DNA of 64,000 nt from contig JBANAY010000001.1 of the NCBI GenBank assembly GCA_037952775.1, forward strand, positions 2,108,001 to 2,172,000, in the 5' to 3' direction. The position numbers and the translations under genes are program-made. Under the pieces are notes generated by a model. That model saw nothing but the letters and a program-made list of their open reading frames with translations, was not told the DNA's origin and made no database searches. This DNA is from Clonostachys chloroleuca (lineage: Eukaryota; Ascomycota; Sordariomycetes; Hypocreales; Bionectriaceae). Shown piece after piece: positions 47,201 through 60,216 of the stretch; positions within the stretch are counted from its first letter, which is position 1; each line of letters starts with the position of its first letter.

Positions 47201-48411
47201 TCGAACAGCCAGCAGGAGGCAGGCGGGACTTGGCGATGCAATACATGCATACCTTACCTTATCTGAGGTAGCACCTGGGTCTTGCAGCAGAGCAGAAGCA
47301 GCAATGATGAACATCAAACTGACACCTCTTGTTTCGTTTCTTATTGTGATCAGTCCTTCTCGCATTTCCCTCACCCTACGCAGCGACTGCAGCGTGCAAC
47401 ACGAAGCTGAGCATGCCTCCTCCCTCCTCCACAGGCACTCAGTGGTCCATCCACCACACACGCACGGTGATGGGATGTTGCAGCTGAGGTACTTTTCTTT
47501 ATTTGTCTCTGCTGCAGCCAGCCAGAATAGAACTGGGGTTTGCTAGGCTCGACACCCCTCCCCCCGGGCAATATTGATTGATGCCCTTTCGGTACCATTG
47601 GGCAGGCCTCGCTAACTGGGGGCAATCACGGGTAGCTTGTCGATCCATCCGTCAGCCGCGACTCGACCACTACTACTACTCACTGCCTTCCCGCCCCTCG
47701 AGTCAACCTCAATGGCACTAATTCAACTACCGTCGTTGTGCTGCGTTGCTTGCCGCCGCTTAGACAACTGCGCCTTGCTGCCTTCATCACGCCCCCTGCG
47801 TCGGGTATTTCCTTTTCTTCTTGCATTTTCTTTTTCCTTTTTCCTTCTTCTTTCCCTAGTTCCTTCCCTAGTTCCTTCCTTGTGCGTCATCCCGCAGACC
47901 TGCGCTGGACGTAACCACCCGACGCTTGGCTGATCCCACACCGTTGACTCGGAAGCTACCACCACCACCAACCAAACAGTGGCGGCGGAGCAATTAGAGG
48001 AGAGAGGGAGAGCGCTGGGCGAAAAAGGAACGACAGAGGCGACGCCATACGTGTGATCGCAACCCAGGCAGGCCAAGCTGGATGCGCGCCGACGCCTGAA
48101 ACTTTGACCACCTTCAATCTGAGGACTAGGTGGTTGCCCGAAGTTGGAGGACCTCGGCCGTGTTGCGACGAGGAGAGACGAACCTGGGGTCTGGGTATCC
48201 GTACTCATAACGGTCTAGCCTGCATCGTGCTGGCAAAGTTCTGCTTGGGCTGGAACCCAGCGCCGCTTCTCTGCAGGTGGCCAGGCAAGGCTTGCATACC
48301 TACTCATTCGTATATGCCAGCCAAGGCAACCTTCTTTTGCGGCCGAGTAATATGGGCATAAATACTTGTCGGTAGACCCTAGAGCATATCCCGCTCCTCT
48401 CCGCCAGCAAC
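44238..48411. other. Large gene-free interval
   Basis: 4.2 kb, the longest interval without a recognisable gene here. Open frames are under about 165 codons, overlap on both strands and have no motifs. A pyrimidine-rich tract at 47810-47880 contains a duplicated ccctagttcctt unit; it and the following 500 bases are the likely promoter and leader of the WD40 gene. I saw no tRNA internal-promoter signature. Confidence 0.5.
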
Positions 48412-50611
48412 ATGCGCTCCACACCACCACTGCTGACCCATCATCGCGTGGCCGTCGGCGCCAGTTCCCATCATATCGGCAACACCCCCCAGGTGAATCC
48501 AGGCACCAGTTCGACTTCGTTCTCTGCTCACCACGGATCTGATAGCATGTCTATCAGCGAAGGCCAAGACGACGACATACCGGACCTTGATCTCGCCAGC
48601 CACGGATCCGGCCAATACGGTGGCGTGAGCAACCTGGCGGAGAACCCCATCTTTCACTACACCCAAATGGCCCAAGATCTCAACCTATCACCACCATTAC
48701 AGGGCAGCTCGGGCAATTATTTCAATGCCGCCGACCAAGCTGATGACTCGTCGGCATCTTCTGATGTAGGGTCTACTTCACCCTCAAGTGTTTGGCTTGA
48801 TGACGATATCATGGGCGAGGGTGAGGGCGGCATGAACGAAGGAGGTAATGGTTCATACCACTCGCATATTGGCCCTATTTTCAATGAAAATGATTCGGTT
48901 GAAGTAGAAATGGTGGAAGTTGACACTGATGGATCCAATGGCTCAGATCCAGACTCCACGGATGAAGATGACGCCGCGCCGCACCAATCCCCACCCCCGG
49001 GACCTCACAACAACGGCTTTGACCTCCCTCTGGATCAAACTCCAGTCATTATTGCCTTGCCCATAGACCCGACGGCATTCTCACTAAACCCTTTAGGATT
49101 AGGATTCCCGAATCCTCTCTCGTTTCCTGGTGCCCCGCCGTTGGCCCCTGGTGAGGATGACCTCCCACCACTAATGCTAAGCTCAGGGAGTGCTGAAATT
49201 ACAGGGTCTCAAAACTACGGCTTACTTGACTTCCTTCGTTATTGGGGTCGCCACGGCCCAAATCATCAGAGAGCTGACCCCAACTTCATAATCCCGAATA
49301 TTCATCGCATGATGGACCACATAAGCCAGAGTGTAAGAGGGGTCTCGTATTCAGATCTTAATGGAGACAAATGCGATATGCAAGGCCTTGACTGGGAAAG
49401 CATGGGAGTGACCCGAAAGACGGCGAGGATCACACGAAACAAAGTCTACAAGAATTACACCAATATCCGAGGATCGGATACTATCAAAGTACGTATTACT
49501 TCTACCAGGGCATGTCACCTTGGATATAGATCGAGTTAACATTTTAATCCAGACAATCGAGTCAGACACTTTTATCCCCCCATCGGAGAGCTACTTTCGA
49601 TATCGCCAAACGATAATGCGTTCAGATGTTTATCTGTCCCATTTCCAGCTCCGTTCCGTCCTCGCCTGCCCTTCTAGGTCACAGGTCTACTACGCGACCC
49701 GTCGAGGTATCAATCGACTGAACCCTGTATCGAAAAGGTCGGACTTGGCCATGAATGTCAGATTCCTTGGTTCATCGCGACGTACTGTCACAGCTCTTGA
49801 CGCAACTTCAGAGGTGCTGGTGGGTGGAACCTTCAACGGAGATTACTGCATCAAACCCATCCACGCCGAGGACACCCAGAGGCCCTCTGAAGGTCAGATT
49901 ACGGGTGAATCGGGTTCCATCACTACTCATATCCAGATCCATACCCCGCGCCGTTCGTCGTCTCCCGTTGCCGCGATCGCTAGCAACGATAATGGTCTGA
50001 GAATGCTGGACCTAACAACTGAGCAGTTCATCTCGGAAAGCTTTTACGCCTCCGCTTTGAACTGTTCTGCCATTTCGCCGGATCGTCGACTTCGGGTAAT
50101 TGTAGGTGATACCCCAGATATAAGCATCGTCAACGCCGACACCGGTTCAATCGAGGTGACACTCAAGGGTCATCGCGACTACGGATTTTCCTGCGACTGG
50201 TCCGACGACGGGGTGACAGTGGCAACAGGCTTCCAGGATAAGCGTATCAAGATCTGGGACGCCCGGAAGTGGACGGATTCCAGCGGTAATAGCACTCCAG
50301 TCATGAGCATACTATGTGAGCTGTCGAGTGCTCGAAGCCTGAAATTTTCACCACTTGGCAGTGGTGAACCAGTGCTTGTTGCTGCAGAGGAGGCGGACTA
50401 CGTCAACATAATCGACGGTAAGACGTTCCGGAAGAAACAGACCATCGACATATTTGGAGAGGTTGGCGGCGTAGCCTTCGCTGAGGACGGCCAACAACTG
50501 AATGTCCTGGTCAGTGACACTCGCAGAGGTGGCCTCATTCAATTCGACAGATGTGGGCCGCTTCACTCCAGTCGATTTACCCATCCTCTTTCAAATCTCC
50601 GGCATTTCTAG
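48412..50611 (+). CDS. Fungal WD40-repeat protein with long acidic disordered N-terminus
   Basis: Exons 48412-49488 and 49553-50611 give 711 aa. Residues 1 to about 255 are disordered and rich in Ser, Asp, Glu and Pro (for example SDSMSISEGQDDDIPDLDLA and SDPDSTDEDDAAP). A conserved-looking region follows (LLDFLRYWGRHGP, then GLDWESMGVTRKTARITRNK). The C-terminal half is a WD40 propeller: SHFQLRSVLACPS, VTALDATSEVLVGGTFNGD, VTLKGHRDYGFSCDWSDDG and VATGFQDKRIKIWDARKW are recognisable blades. Such proteins are scaffolds; the specific partner is unknown. The last stretch (VLVSDTRRGGLIQFDRCG) resembles the end of a known fungal WD family of unknown function. The start is the first ATG of the frame and could lie elsewhere in the poorly conserved N-terminus. 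Confidence 0.85.
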
Positions 50612-52974
50612 CTGCCGCGGTTCAAAACCCCATTTTGTTTATGGTGGCATTTAGACTGGCGTTCCAAGTTGGCCTCGACGAGCACCCACCCCTCGGCCCG
50701 GCTATCTCATAATGACTTCAACATAAGCACTATTCACGGACACGTTCGAGCAAATATGGGCGTTGTTTATCCCGGTGAAAGAAACCACCAACGGTTATCT
50801 GCATTTTATATTTGGTCCCTTTTCTGTATTTTATCTTTCCCATTGCGTTTTTTTTTGGCTATCACTTGAGGGTTATTGTCATGAGAAGCATATCAATGCT
50901 CGGAATGATCATAGGGCAAAGCGGATTTCTTGGCCCACAGGCATTTTTTCTTCATAGGAATGGAATGATGAAGGCGTTGGAAGTGCAATATTGGCGTTAT
51001 TATTATCCTGTTCTCTTCTCCTCTCGGTTGCCTCTCAGAATTTGTCGTCGTGGTAAGGAGCATGGGTAATGGATAACAGGCAGCTACTTATTATCTCAGA
51101 TTCGATATCTACGCAAACGAGGATATTGGGCCTCTCAATACTAGACGAATCAGGCTGGAATTTGATTGATCATCAAAGTACAATCAGGAATCAGTCTCGG
51201 TGTTATTTTTGTTATTCACCTTCTCTAATACCATACCTCACCCTTCGTGGATGCTACGCGGCGTCGCAAATCCGACTCCTCCTAGGCTACGACTAATCAT
51301 AAAATGATACAATTGACTCCGACAAGTCGGACTCTAACGTGTCTGCTAACCGTCTTCCCCCCACTACGCCTGGACTTGGTGTTAAGACGACTTATCCACC
51401 CAAGGGAGACCGAGCCATCGCCATCCTCTGCAGTGACCCCCAACTACGACAAGGCGAATGGACAGCTCCTTTCGTACAAGTTACGTGTACACCGCTCTCC
51501 CTCACAGCTACCTCGCTCGCACTCGCTTAACTCCAACGACACGACGGGGTGGGTAAGTAAGCCCGTGGGGTGGAGCCATGCACCGGTCGTCGCATTTCCA
51601 TGGTCAAGATCGGGAGTCATCAAGAAGGGGCAGAGGGCGGTTTTCTGAAGGTCTCGTGGCCACCGTCGCCCTCTGTCTATTTCCAGGTCTTTGATACCAC
51701 GTAACCCCCCATATGAACGGGAAGGGGGTGAGGACAGCGTACAGCGAAGAAACAAGCTCGTGAAAAAGGTGGGGGGAGGTGTCAGCGCGGGTTCGTGTGG
51801 AACGGCTCGCGACGGGTTCTTTTCCTTTCTAGACGGGTGCACATGTAAGGTAGTTTGGAGGGAAGGGAGGGAGGGGACTGAGAACCAGCTTGGGGGCCGG
51901 AAGACCTGTCATGTTATCGCTCTACCCACGACGCACCCGTTTCGGTCGTGTAGCTTCTCGTGGTGAGCGTATGTGTGTGTGTGTGGGGGGGGGGGGGGTT
52001 CTCATGTGTTGGGTAGGTAGCTTGGGATGGGGGGGTTATATGTGATGACGCCGACCTATCACAAGGCTTCGTACTTTTTCCCCTTACTCCCTCGTATGCA
52101 AGGGAAGAAGAAGAGAGAGAAAAAAGAAAACAAGAGGGGAAAGAAGTGACAGGTCGCTGCTACGTTGCGGTATTACATATACATACATACAACGGGGTCA
52201 GATGAGTAGACTGATACGTGCAGTATGTGATCAATCACTTGGGGAGGAGCAGCAGGCCAAATGGGGGGCGAGACACGACATGAGAAGGAGATCCGCGCTC
52301 TGCCCTCCGTCGCTACGGTCGGTCGATGGTTGAGTTGGGTACGGTTCTGTGCGTCGGGCATTGAGTCTTTCTCTCAATTTTTCCTAGATTTTGGGGGGAC
52401 ACTCTCATCTGACGCCACGGGCGCCGGTAACGAAGCGCCTCAAGCGGGCGAAAGGCAAGTGATGCCCTAATTGACTGCCTACGTGGTCTAATGATGTTTA
52501 GGTGAGTTGTCATGAACCGAGTTAGGTGGTTGGGGGGAATATGGCGAAACTAATAGGGTTGGTTTGATTCCAGTAGCTGGCTAGGAGATGCTTCTTGGTA
52601 GAGCGAGTACGACCAGTTCAAAAAAGAAAAAAAGAAAGAAAAAAACAGCAGCATTAACCCTAAGTCCAACTCTCATGCTGTGCTGGGGCCACTTCATATG
52701 ACGGACGACCATCCAAGTGGATGAAGAGTTTGGATTCACTGACCTCATGATCTGTACAGAAGCACTCCTAGGAAAAAATTAGGAAGCGAACTGGCGAATA
52801 AATTCCAATACTAGGATTGAATGCCAAGTGGTTATCATTATATAGATACATTAAACAGTAAATTTTATGTAGCGCCTTATCCATCTCAAAGTACATGTCA
52901 ATGGTCACTGGCAATTGCACGAATCACATACAAGAAACGCATCCCCATATCACCCGGGATTCACCTATAATCGC
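50612..52974. other. Intergenic region between the WD40 and GH17 genes
   Basis: 2.4 kb between convergent genes. Contains a TG dinucleotide run joined to a poly-G run of about 14 at 51970-51998, and an A/AAAG-rich tract at about 52620-52650. No credible coding frame. Confidence 0.5.
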
Positions 52975-54752
52975 TTATAGGAGACCCTTGAAGAACTCCT
53001 TGCAGCCCCAGCTCTGCTCGCAGCCACAAGAACCAGGCTGCTTCCACATATCGTTCTCGAAGGAGAAGAAGACGGTCCTGTCACCGCAGGACTCACGGAT
53101 AGACTTGAGGGCGGTAAGCTGCTCCTTCTTACCAGGGCAGGCACTACCGTTGCAGGAACCCTCAGCAGGCCAGCCACACTCCAGGTTGATAGCCTTCTTG
53201 CCACTGCAGATGCCGTCAAGGATGTCAAGCTGACCCGAGACAAATTCACCAGCAGTCGCGGGAGTGACCTGGCTGTTGAAGTAAGGGTGGATGTTGGCAC
53301 CGGTGTAGTCAACGACGCCGCAGAGAGCACTGGTCACATCAGATCGCTCCCAGATGTTGAGGGTCTCGGCGATAGTGAAGGGGCCACTGTAACCGGACCA
53401 CTTGCTCTTGGCGGTGGTGACCAGGCTTGCGAGATCTGTGGGCTGGCAGAGACCCTGCATGAGGACCTCGTTACCAATGACCATGAGGTCGACGAGACCA
53501 AGATGCTTCCAGTTGGCAATTGCGTCTACCTGGTCCTTGATTTCCTTGGACTCGTAGCTGCAGCTGGCGCCCTTGACGAAGACGCCGAGAATAATGCGAA
53601 TACCACTCCTCGCAGGCAGGACCAATCGTCTCAAGAGCGTTACAGTCAGTACCGTAAACACGGATGACATTGAAGCCGTCGTTCTTGATTTCCTGAAGAT
53701 CCTTCTTCACCTGAGTGGCATCCTTGCAGTCACCAGACTCGCCGTAGTAAGGGGTATAGGTAATACCGTAGTGGTTACCCTTGCCGCCGAAGCTGCCATC
53801 GAAACCACCGGATGGAGGCTTGCTAGTGTTGGGCGTAGAGCTACTGGTAGGCTTGGGGGAGTCGGAAGACTTGGAAGCCTCGGACTTGGGGGCCTCGGAC
53901 TGGGATGCAGGGGAAGCGGTGGTTGGCTTGAGTGCCTCAATAGGCTTGGTAGGAGACAGGGTCACGGGAATGACGGAGCTGGTAGGGAGTCCGGAGCTGG
54001 TGTAAGGGCAGTAGTAAACATAGTTGGTCTCGGTGACGGTGACCACTTGCTGAGGAATAGTGTAGGTACCAGGAGCATACGAGGTGGGGACAGGGAAGTG
54101 AATATCGCACTCCTCGGTGACGGTGGTAGTGATGGGAGCAACAGTGTAGGTGCCAGCGCTGGGGCAGACGTACTCGGTGCTCGTGATGATACTGGTCACA
54201 ACACCGTTGTTCGTAGTAGCGGTAGCAACGGGGCAAGTGATGGTGGTGGCAGTCTCAACGATGGTTGTGACTCCTCCGACGGTGTGAGTTCCGGGAACAA
54301 CGTGAGTGCTGCTGGCACCGCAGACCGTTGTGGTCTCGCTAACGGTCACGGTGGTGGCAGGGACGGTGTATGTGCCGGGAGTAGCGTAGGTGATGGGCTC
54401 CGGTGTTGGCACGGGCAGCTTCACTGTGGAAGTGGGCGACACGGGAGCAGCGCTGCTCGTGGTGACAGGAGAGTTAGAACTGACAACGGCAGGAGTAGTG
54501 GATGGCTCTGGTGCTTGGGTAGGAGTGAGGGTGTCTGCGATAATCGAGTTAGCAATCCGACGATCCTCGAGATTAGATGTTATCAGGCCAGTAGCACGTA
54601 CAAACAGTCTCCTCCCAGATGGTAGTAACCCAAGTAGAACAGAGGTCAGTGTTTCTCTTGTGAGCAAAGACCTGGTGAGCATGCCCATGGTTGACGGCAT
54701 TGGCACTGCCAGCCATGGCCGCAGTGGCGGCAACAACAATAGCACCCTTCAT
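52975..54752 (-). CDS. btgE: Secreted GH17 beta-1,3-glucanase/glucosidase, BtgE-like, one apparent frameshift
   Basis: A cell-wall glycoside hydrolase acting on beta-1,3-glucan. Exons 54752-54602 and 54534-52975; restored length about 569-570 aa. The order is a signal peptide (MKGAIVVAATAAMAGSANA), a short Cys-containing segment, a long Ser/Thr/Pro/Val-rich region with repeated GTYTVP-like and TTVTVxET-like units and spaced Cys, a Ser/Lys/Pro linker, and a C-terminal GH17 barrel starting near GITYTPYYGE. The proton-donor Glu is in VIGNEVLM (about residue 405) and the nucleophile Glu in LECGWP (about 503). Near 53605, between GPACE and SGIRIILGVFV, the frame moves by +1 (one base extra or two missing); this is not in a clear homopolymer. 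Family spacing (a residue between E and SG) suggests two bases are missing. Both halves of the domain are intact, so the gene is probably functional. Confidence 0.9.
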
Positions 54753-56957
54753 GTTCTCGGAAGATGTACAATTGAGATGGAGATGGAAAGAAGGCACAAC
54801 CGCTGAAGGAGTGAAAGCGGGATGGAATCAAACGAAGGGACGGAAGCAGCTATAAAAGGCTTTCCTGAGGATCTCAACTGATGAAGTAGGGGAAGAGAGT
54901 AGAAGATTCTGAGGAGAGGGAGGGAACCGATAATGAGAGAAGAGGGCCACTCTGCGGCTCGTCTCCAGGGGGCATGTTGCTCGTATTCTCCATTATGGGG
55001 CCAAACTTGAGGTTGGATCTGCACTCTGGAGAATGCAGAGTCACAATCGGCGCATGGGCTTGGACAGTGTGATCCATGTCCGCGATGGAGAGGTGCCCAG
55101 AGACGGCCAGCCATTGCAGTACATGATACGCCACTGCCCGCGGCATTGCAATTAAGGTATCCTGGTCGGAAGCCACGGTCGCAAGCCACCGTAGTCACCA
55201 GGTGGGGAAGTGGGGGACCGCGGTGGCTGCTGATTGGGAGAGGGGCGAGGGGGCGCTAACCTGGTGCAATTTCCATTGGCCCAAGCAGGCCTGGAAAGGG
55301 GGAAGCCGCACTCTTGAGTTCTTCTTTAGGCAACACCAGCCCAGTCGTGCCTGCCTGTCCCATGTCGGCCTGGCGAATAGGGACCCGCCTGGACCTGCAT
55401 CAACGACTGACGGCGCGAGCACAGCGCCTGCCCAGAGGGCGCTAAGCCTGTAGCGATGCTCGTCTCGCCCGCTGCGGTACGTTGCACCACGCCGGCGTCT
55501 CAGAACCCCTTCCGCCAACCTCAATGCCTACTGGCCAAGCCGTTGGCGCTCGGTGGGCAATCTCAATCTCGACGTTGCTGGAACGTGCAGCCAACGAACG
55601 TGTTGGTTGTGTCCGTGAAGATTTCTCACGATGGCACCACCTGCCTCCCCCTCACCATTCCCACATCTTGACCGGGTCATCCATACATACAGCCAGATGT
55701 TGCTTCTCGAGGTCACACCTGGTCCTCCATCAGTGAAGCCAGAGAGACACTGTACGCCGCCGTGTAGACGCTTTGTCCGCCTGTTCCAAATGCCAGCCTG
55801 CCAGCCTGCCAGCCAGCTCTAGCCGGCCCGCCCGGTCCATAATTTATTTCGACTCCCCCGGTGTAACGTCGATCCCTTGCCTCGTTTGATGATCAGCGGA
55901 CCTGGGACATTACTTGCTATTCAATGCCGAGGCCGCCGTTTACCAGCAATCCCAGATGGCCAAGCGTCAAGCTTTTTAGAGCGCTTGGCCTTCCTATGAG
56001 AGAAATTAAGTCGCGGTGAAGAATCCTCCTCTCATGTCACAAGGCACACGGACCCCAATGTCAGTTAGCATGACTCCGCGTGCATAATATTGCCGTCTCT
56101 CCCGTCATTACAACCAACAACCGGGTTGGCCTCAGACATGCCTGTCTTTCACTCAATCGGAGTAGCCTCATAGGCGGGCGGTCGGAACAAAACACAGAGC
56201 GCGTAATTTCTGTGTCGAGGCCTCTGCTAGCCTCTCTGCCTTCTCTCTGCCAGTGCTTGGGTAATAATTGCTGCTCAAAGCAGGGAGCCTAGGAGTTAAA
56301 CAGCCGCGTACTGTTTCGCTTGAGGAAATTACCCTTCTCCCATGTTGACTTGTTGGTTGCTTCCAAACTATGCCCCCACCTGCCGAAGTTCAGGTGTTGG
56401 GTTTGGAAACCGATTGTCTCTGCTTCCAGGGTCGACAGCCTCTCCCAGCAGACCAATGCCCACGGAAGGGAGTGTTATCCCATTGGCCTTGGAGACAGGC
56501 CCGGCCATGCTGCGTTACACATATGCCTACGTCTGTCACACCGCTCGCAGCACACCGTGTTATTGTTGATGAGCCCAAGTTTATCGACCAGACGCATACG
56601 ACCAATTCCATGATTCGCCCGGTTTCAATTGACAATACAAGCAAGGCGGTTACTATAAGTGAATGTACTGTTACAAAACATCGTATTCCTATTCGACATA
56701 GATTCGGAACTTTTGCAGTCGATGCGATAAGTTCCTGAATCTGTCGATGCATCACGTGATCGCGCGTCTAGTCTCCGTGCCGGATCCCGGCGCGAACTAC
56801 AGGGTGGGTTAGATTGGTGTGATCTAATACTGTCCCTCCTCTGCGATTCCAAAAAAAAATCGGTGACGACGGCCAGGATCGGGATTCGCGTAGCAACAAT
56901 CAGACCCAAGCCACACCGTCGCATACGCTTCATGGGCAGAAACTTCACCCCAGCGCT
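54753..56957. promoter_or_regulatory. Divergent intergenic region between btgE and cyt-4
   Basis: 2.2 kb between two divergent starts. A short tandem gccagcct repeat lies at about 55793-55815. The first 150 bases beside 54752 are the btgE leader. No credible coding frame. Confidence 0.45.
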
Positions 56958-59900
56958 ATGCTACAGTCCTCTAAACCCTCAAATGCATGCTTGAGGTGCA
57001 TTTCCCAGGGCTCTCGTCATGGCGCAACTCTGGTAGCTCGGCGGGTTTCCCCTCCCAAAGTGAGACTCAATTCTTCTGTTATAGTGAGTTTCGCAACTGT
57101 CCTCGTCTATCCCACCACGTTCTCTACACTTTATACTGATGCACTTTTCAAGTCCCATTACTCTACTGTAACAAAGGTAACCGACATCTCCAAAACTTTC
57201 GGTCCTTCGCACTTCCCGGACCACTCTCAACCCGGCAAACATGACGAGAAGCCTGATACAAAATCGAAGCCGCTCTCAATCCGGGTTCGTCTGGCATCAT
57301 GGAATTCCACGAATGAGCACCAAAACGTGATATTGAATCCAATTCACGACAAATTGGCGTATACGAAATCACCCAATGCCCTCGTCAGATCCCAGTCCAC
57401 CGGCTCGGCGGAGCTCGAGAGTTTCAAGGCTTCGAGGGCGGGCATGACCGCTGTCGTGGCCGATGATTGGGTTGGAACCTCGCTCTTGGAGGTAGGCGTG
57501 GATTCTAGGCAACCGGGGGATCTGGTTGAAATAAGGTGAGGCTCTTCGGGCACAACCTATCCCCTACCATTGTCTCGTCTAATTGTAGTGTCATAGGTAT
57601 CAGGCTAGCAGAGCTCCCGTCATGGGTGTCTACCTTGGATTCGCTGGCGGTCGGCATCACTTTTTCAGCGCCTCTGGCAGGTGGACAATGACTGTAGGGT
57701 TTGGCTCTTTCTTTTCTGTCTCGAATTTTGCCACCCCGGGAGAGTTGGAACCAATCCTGGACGCGATCCCAGATTGCAAAACCCCAGACGAGTTCGATAT
57801 TGCCCGCCAGGACGATAAAGGCCCATCAAGAGCCGTCGCCTCTTCCTTGATCGACAAGATGAACAAGTTTACGATGGATGCTCAGCGTGTTTATCAAGGC
57901 AGCATGGACGAGTTGGACAGAGCCAGAGAAATCCTTGCCGACGAGAAAGAAGTCAAGTATCTCAGCCTTTTCGAAATCGCCGACATCCTACTGCCTGCTT
58001 CTTTGAAAGAAAACGGCGAGTTCCCTCCCTACGCTCTCTACGCCGTCCACACGTCGCTGTCTCGCAATGAGGTTGCTTTCAAGCCTCTCAGCCCCACGAG
58101 TGATTGCCATCGCCGCGAGCACATATTTGAAGTCTTTCCCGTTTCCTTTCACCAATCAGTCAACCGGGTCGCTACCATGGTTCGTGATTACACCACAGAA
58201 AAAGCTCGCACCACCTTGGACCCTTCGAAAAGAAGGGTTGAACCGACCCCATTCGAAAGTTTCATTATAAAGGCCCGCTCTCTGGTGCTTGCAAGCCGTG
58301 AAACGAGGGATTGGACCCCGCATGGTATTCTTGCCCCCTCATCAGTTCCTACTGCCTTGCCCAAAGTGGAGTGGTCAGATGTTGATTTAGATATCATCGG
58401 ATTTCTTCGATCATGGGCCAGTTATGATCTATTCGAACCCAGCTCACGATTCCCCGGCTACGGGGCCACAATCCTTCGTGCCCTAGATCTCTACCCAGAT
58501 ATATCTCTTGACCAGTCAAGAGCATGGACCTTTTTGCAGGAGATCGGTTCCATTCGACCCTGGGAAATACCCTCTCGGTACTCTGTCCGCTTCCCCAAAA
58601 CGACTATCATGAGATCCGGCGGATTAGCAAGGAATATCCCACCGATGTTAGAAGAGTCTAGACGAGAAGACTTGGCCGCAGCGTACCGGACGGATATGAA
58701 GTCAGCTACGGTGTTTTGTATCGACAGCCCGGGAACCACCATGGTTGATGACGGTATATCACTCGAACGGACTAGCAAAGACGACGAGTTTTGGATTCAT
58801 GTTCATGCGGCCGACCCAGCATCAGGCATTAAGCCCAAGTCGCAATTTTCCCACTATATGGAGCTCCTACCTGAGAACATCTATCTTCGGGGTCACTTTC
58901 AGGCTATGCTGTCGGGTACCTTGGGTGGCGGCCCCAAGGGCGAGTTTGCGGAGCTTGTCCGTGAATATTCCCTTGCAAATGATACCCTCGCCCTTACCTT
59001 TAGCGCCAAAGTTGACTCTTCGGGGTCTATCTTGGACTACAAGATTGCACCAACACGGCTGGGCAATGTTGTCTATCTAGATCCAGCCGACGTGTCTGTC
59101 TTTTGTGGTGACGAGGTGGTTAACACTATCACGCCGTCTCAATTTTCAGTCGGACTCGAAAACATAAGGCCTCCGAGCCCGCCGGATCGTACAATCCCAA
59201 GCCCCGAATCATTGGATGCCTCAGCTCAAGATGATTTGCTGACCTTGAGTCGTCTGGGCAAAGCAATTCACCAGAAGCGCCTAGCTAAAGGCGCGTGGCC
59301 GTATTTCTTCCCTACACCATCTATTCGAGTCACATATCCCGAAACCCCCACAGACCTTGACCCAGCCAACCCCAAAGAATACACCCCCGCCGACCCTTTT
59401 ATTGAAGTGAACCTCAAGGATGGTCCCATGGCGTCTGTGGTAGGAAATACTATGGTGCTTGCCGGTGAGGTTGCTGCCCGCTGGTGCGCTGACCGCGGAA
59501 TGCCCATTCCTTACCGCCAAGATGGAAAGTCTGCTCAAAATTATGAGATGGCCCTAAAATATGCCACCGACGAACTTTATCCCCAGATCCAAAAGGGCAT
59601 CGAACCATCCATGGAGCAACGAGCGGAGCTCTCTGTTCTCACAGGCGGTGTAGAGATTGCCGCCACTCCTGGTCCTTATTTCATAATGGGCCTCGACATG
59701 TATACTAAAGCTACTTCACCCCTCCGACGCTACTCCGATCTCCTCACTCACTGGCAAATCCACGCAGCATTAGCCTATGAGCATGAGAGTAAACTCAAGC
59801 TAAATGGCTCTCAACACGACCTTGATCGCATTCTACCCTTTTCCAAGGACGAAATGACAAACATAATCGCGCTCCTTCATATGAGGGAGAAGATGTCACG

Positions 59901-60216
59901 TCGTGTTTCCCGAGCCGACCGTGACTGGCTCCTCATAGCCCTCGTTAGGGCTTGGCGTTTCGAGAAGACGGCGCCATCGTCGTTCCGCTTCACAGTCTCG
60001 TCACGATGGAAGACGGGCCTGGTTGGCAATCTTGACTTTTACGGTCTAAGTGCCTTCTGCGATGCCATTGGCCTACAGAACAAGGTGCTAATCAAGGATG
60101 TGAAAGTGGGCGATCAGCTCGAGGTGGAACTGACTGATATCAACGTCCACAGTGGCGAGATCATGGTTCAAGCATTGAACTACCTGGGGCCTCCCAAGGC
60201 TACCTCAGAGGAGTAG
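56958..60216 (+). CDS. cyt-4: Mitochondrial RNase II-family exoribonuclease (CYT-4/Dss1)
   Basis: The 3'-5' exoribonuclease of the mitochondrial RNA degradosome, needed for turnover and processing of mitochondrial transcripts; CYT-4 is the Neurospora protein. Exons 56958-57083, 57153-57535, 57597-60216 give 1042 aa. The N-terminus is a Ser/Arg-rich mitochondrial presequence. The RNB domain starts near IDSPGTTMVDDGISLE, with the acidic metal-binding cluster in the divergent form typical of CYT-4. It includes IHVHAADPAS and the RNA-contacting TSPLRRYSDLLTHWQ. A C-terminal S1-like segment follows (VGDQLEVELTDINVHSGEI). The intron 57084-57152 (gtgagt to tcaag, 69 nt) has no stop and a length divisible by three, so retaining it would also give an open frame with 23 more residues; I take it as spliced. 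Confidence 0.93.

Noticed and set aside
44238..48411. tRNA genes in the large gap
   Set aside because: No sequence combined a B-box-like GGTTCRA with a matching A box and a foldable cloverleaf.
53573..54625. 350-codon plus-strand open frame opposite btgE
   Set aside because: Its Gly/Val-rich composition is the complement of the Thr/Ser/Val repeats of btgE; no independent evidence.
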